Part shown: positions 1 to 6,218 of the stretch, in pieces
How the letters are laid out: each line of letters begins with the position of its first letter
Numbering within the stretch: the first letter of the stretch is position 1
NCBI GenBank assembly: GCA_002501485.1
Contig: DLTS01000055.1
Location: 1,624 to 16,065, forward strand
Origin: Acidimicrobiaceae bacterium UBA7830
GTDB lineage: Bacteria; Actinomycetota; Acidimicrobiia; Acidimicrobiales; Ilumatobacteraceae
Length of the DNA stretch: 14,442 nt
Direction of reading: 5' to 3'
Translations under genes and position numbers: made by a program
The notes under the pieces: model-generated
Databases searched by the model: none
What the model was told of the DNA's origin: nothing
The model's input: the letters and a program-made list of their open reading frames with translations, nothing else

Positions 1-549
1 AGCGAGTTCTGGTGCGAGTCCAAACAGTTGCATACGTGCTGTTGCATCATCGACTGACCGTGCAAGATTGTCACCGATTGAGAACAAAGCGGCGAGTGCC
101 CCGTCGGGTGCTGAACTATCAAGCACCGCAAGGTCTCCTGATTCGATCGCATCGAGAAGCTCATCAACGTCGTCGGCCGCATCACCAATGACGAAAAGCG
201 AATCGCCTTCCCACCGATGAGGAATTTCCCCTGCGATGAGCTGCTCAACGAGCACCCGCCGCTCAGATACCGACCATTCGTCAAGTTGAAATTCAAGGGC
301 TTCATCATCGTCACCGAGGGCGATGGGAAACGGCCCAATTTCGCGTTCGAGTCGATCGAAGATCTCATCGGTGATGGCTTCAGCGGACTCTGGCACAACA
401 AGTTCGTTCTCGCGCCATGCATGAGGAACAGAGGCTGCCGCAAGAGACTCAACGAGAGCACTCCGCTGATCGGCATCCCACACGGTGAGGTCATAGAAGA
501 CGTTCACTGCTTCGTCATCATTCGCGTCAAACTCGTGCTGATCGGCCAC
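1..549 (-). CDS. Unrecognised acidic protein with two tandem repeats (3' end outside window)
   Basis: I do not recognise a family. An open frame runs leftwards from a GTG at 549 and is still open at base 1, giving 183 codons without a stop. An in-frame TAG lies 9 nt upstream, which limits the start to this GTG. The product is strongly acidic, with no signal peptide or membrane segment, so it is probably cytoplasmic. Residues about 18-68 and 87-136 align as an internal duplication: both keep F/Y-x-x-L-x-x-W, then R-x-x-LVE-x-L, then PH-x-W, then L-x-V, and end in a helix with D-x-L-x-x-(I/L)E. Residues 137-183 look helical. The layout vaguely recalls small DUF2007-like signal-transducing domains, but that is a guess. 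There is no SD; TAGTGT ends 6 nt before the GTG, so the mRNA may be leaderless. It lies 36 nt after the peptidase gene on the same strand and may also be read from that promoter. Confidence 0.75.
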   Translation of the reverse strand, partial: MADQHEFDANDDEAVNVFYDLTVWDADQRSALVESLAAASVPHAWRENELVVPESAEAITDEIFDRLEREIGPFPIALGDDDEALEFQLDEWSVSERRVLVEQLIAGEIPHRWEGDSLFVIGDAADDVDELLDAIESGDLAVLDSSAPDGALAALFSIGDNLARSVDDATARMQLFGLAPELA

Positions 550-555
550 GCGATG

Positions 556-561
556 ACACTA
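556..561 (-). promoter_or_regulatory. Candidate -10 box for a leaderless transcript of the left-edge gene
   Basis: On the minus strand, TAGTGT is followed by 6 nt and then the GTG at 549, the distance expected if transcription starts at the first base of the start codon. No SD-like sequence lies in between. I see no convincing -35 at 16-18 nt spacing. Confidence 0.3.
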
Positions 562-585
562 CCTGCTCAGCAACCGGAGAGATTT

Positions 586-2376
586 TCACCCGTCAACAAC
601 GTCATGCAAAAAGGCACCAACCAGTTCGTACTCTCGCCTTCGATGTTCGGGATTTCGCAATCCGTGGCCCTCCCCTTCAAATTCGGTGTAGCGCACCTCG
701 ACACCAGATGCGTGAAGGGTGTCTCGTAGAGCTCGGCTTTGAGCGACGGGTACGACCGGGTCATCGGTGCCGTGCATCAGTAGCAAAGGCTGCTGAATGA
801 GACCGGCTCGACCGACCATCGATCGTTCTACGTACCGAGGGTCACCGAGAGGTCCGATAAGTGTGTCGTTGTAATGGGCCTCAAAACGATGGGTTTCCTC
901 TGCTAGGGATGCGGCGTCACTCACCGGATAAAGCGCAATTCCACCAGCGACTGACTCCGGGTAGTCGATGAGCACACCTAACGCCGCCATCCCTCCAGAC
1001 GACGACCCCATCACCACTGTCGTCGATGGTGTCGACCACCCCCGGCGCTGGCATTCAGAGATCACAGTAGCCACATCGTCAACATCGGCGCGGCCCCACT
1101 CGCCATGTAAGGCCTGAGTAAACGAGCGCCCGTGACCGGTTGAACCTCGTGGATCGGGAAGGATGACATCCCAGCCCTGAGACTGCCAATACGCAACTCG
1201 GGGCAGAAATTCGACCTGCCATTGGTCGGTTGGGCCACCATGGATGTGCACGAGACACCGTCCGAGCCCGGCGCCGTAGCGCCGAAAAGGGATTCGGTGC
1301 CCATCACTGAGGGCTTCTTCACAGGAAGGCTCAGACAGTTCAATCGACGCCCACCTTTCACTCGGACCAACTGCGAGGGTGGTGCGAACCCAACATTCGC
1401 TATCGGTGGGAGACGACCCGCTTTCGAGTCGATAGGCGACGAGTTGGTTGGGTGTTCGCGCTCCACTTCGGAGAGCAGTAATGCCTCCGTTGCCCCAGCG
1501 GACCTGATGGTGCACTCCCCGACCGATTGGTTCCCACTTCTGAGCGTCAAACGAATACACACAGAGTTCGCCAAACCCGTTGAGGTTTCGGGTGAACGCG
1601 AGGTGTTCACCATCAGGTGAGGTCGCAAACGAGCGCTGTGATACACCCCACGACGGTCCAGCATGTTCAGCCGGATCAGCGATCAACGACGTTTCATCAC
1701 ACCACACGTTGAGCCATCCCGAGTCGTCTCGCACTGACAACACGCCGTGTGGTGAACCGGTGATCTGTTGTTGCTGGCCCTTCCCCTCGATGACCGAAAT
1801 GGAGTGCTCATCAAGGTTGCATCTCACCTGAGCTGAGTGGTCCCACGGCATATCGGGAACTGACCAACCCTGCCAGGTCACCACCTGCGTTCCGCTGTCG
1901 CTAAGCACGGCAGGGTCTGCACAGAAATCATGACGGCCGTCATCGAGGCGTTCGACGTCACCGTTGCCGATCGAAATCATCCACACTGATCCACGATCAG
2001 CGGTCACCACCACCGCATTGCGACCAATCACCGAAACCGGACTTTCAATCGGACCACCCATTGCCGACAACAGCGTTGTTACGGAACGTGTCCGATCGGG
2101 CCAGACCCGCAGCGTGCCGTCACTCGCCACATAGACGATCGCATCGTCATCGCCAGCAAAACACCAGACCCCTCCACCTCCACCACGTCCCGCCGCCGGC
2201 GGCGTATCAATTTCAAGCGTCTTCTCTGATCCGCTGTCAACTGAAACCTCAACGAACGAACATCCTTCTCCAGGAGGTCGAGAGAGAAAGATCACTGCGT
2301 CACCGTCGGGTGTGGGTCGAGGCTCGGTGATATCCCGGCCGGAAAGACACATCTCGATATCGGGGGTTTCGCCCAT
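586..2376 (-). CDS. S9 family serine peptidase (prolyl oligopeptidase / acylaminoacyl-peptidase type)
   Basis: Probably an oligopeptidase cleaving short or N-acylated peptides in the cytoplasm; no signal peptide is visible. Numbering from the ATG at 2376 (596 residues): residues about 10-335 are low-similarity beta-propeller-like sequence with WD40/PD40-type blades such as ATSPDG-HLAFT. Residues about 345-596 are an alpha/beta-hydrolase domain. Visible motifs are the oxyanion-region HGGP (379-382), DPRGS (408-412), the nucleophile elbow G-S-S-S-G-G with Ser459, Asp539 in HGTDDPVVP, and His571 in GEGHG. The triad is therefore complete. A GTG at 2400 extends the frame by 8 codons but has no SD and lies only 6 bp from the opposing glpX frame. 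I prefer the ATG at 2376, which follows a TACCGT hexamer by 7 nt. Low-complexity spots include a run of Gly near residues 65-69 and four Gln in a row near 201-204. Substrate specificity cannot be read from sequence. Confidence 0.88.
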   Translation of the reverse strand: MGETPDIEMCLSGRDITEPRPTPDGDAVIFLSRPPGEGCSFVEVSVDSGSEKTLEIDTPPAAGRGGGGGVWCFAGDDDAIVYVASDGTLRVWPDRTRSVTTLLSAMGGPIESPVSVIGRNAVVVTADRGSVWMISIGNGDVERLDDGRHDFCADPAVLSDSGTQVVTWQGWSVPDMPWDHSAQVRCNLDEHSISVIEGKGQQQQITGSPHGVLSVRDDSGWLNVWCDETSLIADPAEHAGPSWGVSQRSFATSPDGEHLAFTRNLNGFGELCVYSFDAQKWEPIGRGVHHQVRWGNGGITALRSGARTPNQLVAYRLESGSSPTDSECWVRTTLAVGPSERWASIELSEPSCEEALSDGHRIPFRRYGAGLGRCLVHIHGGPTDQWQVEFLPRVAYWQSQGWDVILPDPRGSTGHGRSFTQALHGEWGRADVDDVATVISECQRRGWSTPSTTVVMGSSSGGMAALGVLIDYPESVAGGIALYPVSDAASLAEETHRFEAHYNDTLIGPLGDPRYVERSMVGRAGLIQQPLLLMHGTDDPVVPVAQSRALRDTLHASGVEVRYTEFEGEGHGLRNPEHRRREYELVGAFLHDVVDG

Positions 2377-2383
2377 ACTGATG

Positions 2384-2406
2384 ACGGTACCTTCCGGCAC
2401 TACCGT
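2384..2406. promoter_or_regulatory. Divergent promoter: two TACCGT -10 boxes arranged as an inverted repeat
   Basis: ACGGTA at 2384-2389 and TACCGT at 2401-2406 are perfect inverted copies separated by 11 bp. On the plus strand TACCGT is followed by 6 nt and the ATG at 2413 (glpX). On the minus strand the same hexamer is followed by 7 nt and the ATG at 2376 (peptidase). Neither start has an SD. This suggests two leaderless transcripts from overlapping, back-to-back promoters in a 36-bp gap. The dyad could equally be a repressor site. Neither direction has a strong -35. Confidence 0.4.
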
Positions 2407-2412
2407 ATGGGT

Positions 2413-3411
2413 ATGTCTGACACGAGTGCCCAGCGCCCTGATCGCAACCTTGCCCTCGAACTTGTGCGCGCCACCGAATCAGCTGCTCTCGCCGCAGCAC
2501 GATGGGTGGGTCGCGGCGACAAGGAGGGTGCTGACGCAGCAGCGGTAGACGCCATGCGCCTAAGCCTTTCGACAGTTCAGATGAACGGTGTCGTCATCAT
2601 CGGTGAGGGTGAGAAAGATGATGCCCCGATGCTGTACAACGGCGAGGTCGTCGGAGACGGCTCTGACCCACAGGTTGATGTCGCTGTTGACCCCATTGAC
2701 GGTACAACCCTGACCGCCCTCGGTCTCAACAATGCGTTGTCAGTGATCGCAGTTGGTGAGCGCAGCTCAATGTTTGATCCGGGTCCATCGTTCTACATGA
2801 AGAAACTTGCGGTTGGGCCCGAAGCTGCAGGCTGTATCGACATCACAGCAAGCCCGACACAAAACCTTCGGTGGATTGCACAGGCCAAGCAGACAACTGT
2901 GCGCGACCTCACCGCCGTGATCCTCGACCGGCCTCGACATCAAGACCTCATCGACGAGGTTCGCTCTACCGGTGCTCGCATCCGGCTGATTCGTGACGGC
3001 GACGTGTACGGGGCGATTGCAACATCGTGGCCTGATGCCGGTGTCGACGTTCTGTTCGGTATCGGTGGCACCCCTGAAGGCGTTATTAGCGCTGCTGCTC
3101 TAAAAAGCATGGGGGGAGAGATTCAAACAATCGTCGATCCGCAATCAGATGACGAGCGAGTAAAGGTCGAGGCTGCCGGCATCGACACGAGTCGGGTGCT
3201 CAGCCAAGATGATCTTGTCCAGGGCGACAACTGCTTCTTCGCCGCAACAGGGCTGACCGACGGCCAACTACTCCGAGGTGTTCGCTTCGACGGGCGCGGC
3301 GCAAGAACCCAAAGTCTCGTGATGCGATCCCGATCAGGAACGGTGCGATTTATCGATGCCCGCCACAGAGTGCGGAAACTTCAAGAGTTTTCGGCGATCG
3401 ATTACACCTGA
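2413..3411 (+). CDS. glpX: Class II fructose-1,6-bisphosphatase
   Basis: Hydrolyses fructose-1,6-bisphosphate to fructose-6-phosphate and phosphate, the committed step of gluconeogenesis, in the cytoplasm. Most actinobacteria depend on this GlpX type. In 332 residues the family signatures are intact: DRNLALELVR near the N-terminus, WVGRGDKEGAD (31-41) with the metal-binding Asp, GEGEKDDAPMLYNGE (64-78), the core DPIDGTT (93-99), then LDRPRH (171-176), DGDVYGAI (195-202) and GIGGTPEG (216-223). It matches my recollection of the mycobacterial enzyme along nearly its whole length, but lacks that protein's short C-terminal tail. An ATG at 2407 adds two residues but abuts the putative -10 box, so the ATG at 2413 is favoured. 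It is the only plus-strand gene, divergent from the peptidase and convergent with atpC, whose stop it overlaps by 10 bp. Confidence 0.95.
   Translation: MSDTSAQRPDRNLALELVRATESAALAAARWVGRGDKEGADAAAVDAMRLSLSTVQMNGVVIIGEGEKDDAPMLYNGEVVGDGSDPQVDVAVDPIDGTTLTALGLNNALSVIAVGERSSMFDPGPSFYMKKLAVGPEAAGCIDITASPTQNLRWIAQAKQTTVRDLTAVILDRPRHQDLIDEVRSTGARIRLIRDGDVYGAIATSWPDAGVDVLFGIGGTPEGVISAAALKSMGGEIQTIVDPQSDDERVKVEAAGIDTSRVLSQDDLVQGDNCFFAATGLTDGQLLRGVRFDGRGARTQSLVMRSRSGTVRFIDARHRVRKLQEFSAIDYT
3373..3393 (+). other. Stem-loop near the 3' end of glpX
   Basis: Arms CGGAAACT and AGTTTTCG can pair over 8 bp (one G-U) around a 5-nt loop, inside the last codons of glpX and just before the tail-to-tail overlap with atpC. 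There is no U-run, so a classical intrinsic terminator is not supported. On the minus strand one pair becomes a mismatch. It may be chance. Confidence 0.2.
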
Positions 3412-3803
3412 ACGCCGGCAGCGCTGAGGCGAGCGTTTGCCCGCCCGAGAGCTGCAACCGCGCTTGCGTCATGTTCTCCACGCAACTGCGATTCCGCCCG
3501 CTCTTTTGCAGCCTTCGCCCGCTCAACGTCGATCTGTGAGGCAATCTCCGCGGTATCTGAAAGTATCGACACCTTGTTACTGCTCACCTCGACAAATCCG
3601 CCATGGACGGCGATGTCTTCAGTTGAGCCGTCGGCAAGAAAGACCCGAGTATGGCTTTCTGTCAACGCCCCAAGAAACGCGGCATGACCTGGCTGAAAGG
3701 CGATCTCTCCACCACCAAGGGTACGAGTGATGACCATCGTGGCCTCACCCGAGTACAGCACCGCCTCCGGCGATACCACTTCTACGCTCATGGTGGCTGA
3801 CAT
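3402..3803 (-). CDS. atpC: F1Fo ATP synthase epsilon subunit
   Basis: Central-stalk subunit of F1, which contacts gamma and the c-ring and modulates ATP hydrolysis. Its 133 residues are a normal length. Residues about 5-87 form the expected beta-sandwich, with the family pattern V-S-P-E-x-x-x-Y-x-G-E and GGGEIAFQPGHAAFLGAL. Residues about 88-130 are the helical hairpin. I91-D-V-E-R-A96 matches the I/L-D-x-x-R-A motif that binds ATP in epsilon of Bacillus-type enzymes. The ATG at 3803 is chosen because GGGAGAG precedes it by 7 nt; another ATG 12 nt downstream lacks that spacing. It is the last gene of the operon, starting 3 nt after the atpD stop. Its own stop overlaps the end of the convergent glpX, so there is no room for a terminator between the genes. 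Confidence 0.96.
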   Translation of the reverse strand: MSATMSVEVVSPEAVLYSGEATMVITRTLGGGEIAFQPGHAAFLGALTESHTRVFLADGSTEDIAVHGGFVEVSSNKVSILSDTAEIASQIDVERAKAAKERAESQLRGEHDASAVAALGRANARLSAAGVQV

Positions 3804-3806
3804 CGA

Positions 3807-5237
3807 TCAGCTCTCCCTCAGAGCCTTCGCCTTCGCCTGCACCTGATCGATGTTGCCAACGTTCAAGAATGCCTGTTCAGGAAGATCATCGAGTTCACCA
3901 TCGATGAGAGCCTCGAATGATTCGACGGTCTCGGCAACAGGTACATACTCGCCCTTGAGACCGGTAAAGACCTCGGCGACATAGAACGGCTGCGACAAAA
4001 AGCGCTGCACCTTACGGGCTCGGTTAACGGTGAGACGGTCCTCTTCGGAGAGTTCGTCAAGACCGAGAATTGCGATGATGTCCTGCAGTTCCTTATACCG
4101 CTGGAGTGTCTCCTGCACACGACGAGCCACGTTGTAGTGGTGATCTCCAACCACCTCAGGTGAGAGAATTGTCGAGGTTGACGCCAACGGGTCCACAGCA
4201 GGGTAAATACCAAGCGCTGCGACCTGACGAGACAACTCAGTCGTTGCATCGAGGTGCGTGAAGGTCGTGAATGGCGCAGGGTCGGTGTAGTCGTCAGCAG
4301 GCACGTACACGGCCTGCAGGGACGTAATCGAACGGCCGCGAGTTGAGGTGATGCGCTCCTGCAACTGACCCATTTCGTCAGCGAGCGTTGGCTGGTAACC
4401 CACAGCTGATGGCATACGGCCAAGCAGCGTTGACACCTCTGAACCCGCCTGCACGAAGCGGAAGATGTTGTCGACGAAGAGCAACACGTCCTGGTTCTGA
4501 ACGTCGCGGAAGTACTCAGCCATCGTGAGGGCTGAAAGCGCAACGCGGAGACGTACGCCCGGCGGCTCGTCCATCTGACCGAAGACCAAAGCGGCCTTTT
4601 CGAACACGCCTGACTCCATCATTTCGAGACGGAGGTCGGTGCCCTCACGGGTGCGCTCACCAACACCGGCAAACACCGACACACCACCGTGCTGGGATGC
4701 CACACGGTTGATCATCTCGGTGATAAGCACGGTCTTGCCAACGCCCGCACCACCAAAGAGGCCAATCTTGCCACCGGCAAGATACGGAGTGAGAAGGTCG
4801 ATGACCTTAATACCGGTCTCGAACATGCGAGCCTGCGGCTCAAGAGCGTCGAAGGATGGAGCTTCACGGTGAATCTCCCAACGATCCATCTGGTCGAAGC
4901 CGTCTGGGTCGTTGTCGAGCGCTTCACCCCACACGTTCCACACGTGTCCGAGCACCTTATCGCCCACTGGCACGGTGATACCGCGCCCTGTGTTGCGAAC
5001 AGTGGTACCTCGGGTGAGGCCGTCAGTCGGCTTCAAGCACACGGCGCGAACTCGGCCAGAACCAAGTTGCTGTGCGACTTCTGCCAACACAGGTTGCGCC
5101 TGTCCATCGACGATGATGTCGAACTCAAGCGCAGTGTTGAGTTCTGGAAGCGCACCACGTGGGAACTCGACGTCGATCACCGGTCCGGCGATTGCGACGA
5201 CGCGTCCTGAGGCGAGTTCGGTTTCGGTCATGCTCAT
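3807..5237 (-). CDS. atpD: F1Fo ATP synthase beta subunit (catalytic)
   Basis: Catalytic subunit of the alpha3-beta3 hexamer, making ATP from ADP and phosphate on the cytoplasmic face of the membrane. Its 476 residues are a normal length. Visible motifs: P-loop GGAGVGKT (162-169), GERTREG with catalytic Glu194 and Arg195, Walker B VLLFVDN with Asp256, the adenine-site Tyr345 in IYPAVDP, and DELSEED (394-400), which contacts gamma. The frame stays open 35 codons upstream to an ATG at 5342, but that stretch lies inside the end of atpG and has no ATP synthase similarity. The ATG at 5237 has GGAGA 8 nt upstream and follows the atpG stop by one base, so it is taken as the start. An ATG two codons further in (5231) is a less likely alternative. 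Tight spacing implies coupled translation with gamma. Confidence 0.97.
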   Translation of the reverse strand: MSMTETELASGRVVAIAGPVIDVEFPRGALPELNTALEFDIIVDGQAQPVLAEVAQQLGSGRVRAVCLKPTDGLTRGTTVRNTGRGITVPVGDKVLGHVWNVWGEALDNDPDGFDQMDRWEIHREAPSFDALEPQARMFETGIKVIDLLTPYLAGGKIGLFGGAGVGKTVLITEMINRVASQHGGVSVFAGVGERTREGTDLRLEMMESGVFEKAALVFGQMDEPPGVRLRVALSALTMAEYFRDVQNQDVLLFVDNIFRFVQAGSEVSTLLGRMPSAVGYQPTLADEMGQLQERITSTRGRSITSLQAVYVPADDYTDPAPFTTFTHLDATTELSRQVAALGIYPAVDPLASTSTILSPEVVGDHHYNVARRVQETLQRYKELQDIIAILGLDELSEEDRLTVNRARKVQRFLSQPFYVAEVFTGLKGEYVPVAETVESFEALIDGELDDLPEQAFLNVGNIDQVQAKAKALRES

Positions 5238-5238
5238 G

Positions 5239-6213
5239 TCAGTTGTCTCCGTGCTGTGCTGCTGGGACGGGCGACTCTCCGAGGAGGTCGACATATTTGG
5301 CGGTCGAGGAATTCCCCGAACCGAGGGCTTCGGCACCACCAACGATCTCCATGATCTCGGTGGTAATTGCGTCCTGACGGGCGCGGTTCATAATGATGCT
5401 GAGATTGTTGATCAGCTCTTCGGCATTATCTGTTGCTGACTTCATCGCTCGCTGCCGGAAGGCGTGCTCAGACGCAGCTGCATTCAGCAAAGCGGCATAC
5501 ACACGAGCTTCGACATAACGAGGGATCAGCGTGTCGAGAATGGTGGATGGATCAGGTTCGAATTCATAGTCTCCGCCACTGCCGTCGGTTGAGCCGGCCT
5601 TACCGTCTCCGCCTTCGATCGCTTCCGAAGTGAGCGGAACCAGAGGCCGAAGCACAACTTCTTGGCTGCCCGGGGTGATGAATCGGGTGTAGACCAATTC
5701 GATGCGGTCAACTTCACCTGATTCGTACATCGCAACCGCAGCCTGGGCGATCTCGCGGGCATTCTCATACGACGGGCTATCGCTGTACCCTCCGAAGGCT
5801 CCCGCCACGTTGTAATTGCGGAACTTGAAATAGCCCTCCGCTTTACGGCCTGAGGTGACGATTCGGTAGTCCTTGCCAGCGAGCGTGTCTGCTTTGATCT
5901 CACCTTCAGCCGCACGCTGCACTCCGGCGTTGTATCCGCCGCACAGTCCACGGTCGGCAGAGATCACGACGTAGCAGGTTGTGCGAATTTCATCTCGCCC
6001 GAGCAACAACGGTGAATCTGATGAACCCCCAGCAGCAGCGAGGTCTTTCACGACCTCGGTGATCTGCTCCGAGTAGGGCACAGCGGCTTGCACTCGTTGC
6101 TGGGCTTTCACGATTCGTGAACCCGCAATCAGTTCCATGGCGCGCGTGATCTTCTTGGTGGCCTGCATCGACTTGATGCGACCGCGAAGAATGCGCTCCT
6201 GACCTCCTGCCAT
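5239..6213 (-). CDS. atpG: F1Fo ATP synthase gamma subunit (rotor shaft)
   Basis: Central shaft that couples c-ring rotation to the catalytic sites. The N-terminal helix reads G-Q-E-R-I-L-R-G-R-I-K-S-M-Q-A-T-K-K-I-T-R-A-M-E (4-27). The Rossmann-like middle contains VISADRGLCGGYN (83-95). The C-terminal helix contains MKSATDNA (257-264), NRARQDAITTEIMEIVGGAEAL (276-297, family core). At 324 residues it is longer than the usual 285-305. A Gly/Asp-rich loop occupies about 199-215. About 27 residues (298-324, ending SPVPAAQHGDN) follow the point where most gamma subunits stop. The ATG at 6213 has an SD-like GGAG about 10 nt upstream and sits 5 nt after the atpA stop. The tail overlaps an open upstream extension of the atpD frame. 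Confidence 0.96.
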   Translation of the reverse strand: MAGGQERILRGRIKSMQATKKITRAMELIAGSRIVKAQQRVQAAVPYSEQITEVVKDLAAAGGSSDSPLLLGRDEIRTTCYVVISADRGLCGGYNAGVQRAAEGEIKADTLAGKDYRIVTSGRKAEGYFKFRNYNVAGAFGGYSDSPSYENAREIAQAAVAMYESGEVDRIELVYTRFITPGSQEVVLRPLVPLTSEAIEGGDGKAGSTDGSGGDYEFEPDPSTILDTLIPRYVEARVYAALLNAAASEHAFRQRAMKSATDNAEELINNLSIIMNRARQDAITTEIMEIVGGAEALGSGNSSTAKYVDLLGESPVPAAQHGDN

Positions 6214-6218
6214 CTAGA

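Noticed and set aside
217..729. Plus-strand frame of 170 codons opposite the left-edge gene and peptidase end
   Set aside because: The minus-strand frame contains a coherent repeated protein, while the plus-strand frame spans the ends of two unrelated genes and has no repeat or domain.
2377..2400. GTG start for the S9 peptidase at 2400
   Set aside because: It has no SD and would leave only 6 bp to the opposing glpX frame. The ATG at 2376 has a -10-like hexamer at the right distance and loses no domain residue.
5238..5342. Longer atpD starting at the ATG at 5342, adding 35 residues
   Set aside because: The extension lies inside the end of atpG, has no SD of its own in proper spacing, and no ATP synthase similarity. 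The ATG at 5237 has GGAGA at 8 nt and gives the normal length.
4689..5439. Plus-strand open frames of about 170 codons within atpD and atpG
   Set aside because: They are antisense shadows of highly conserved genes, with no plausible start signal and no domain features.
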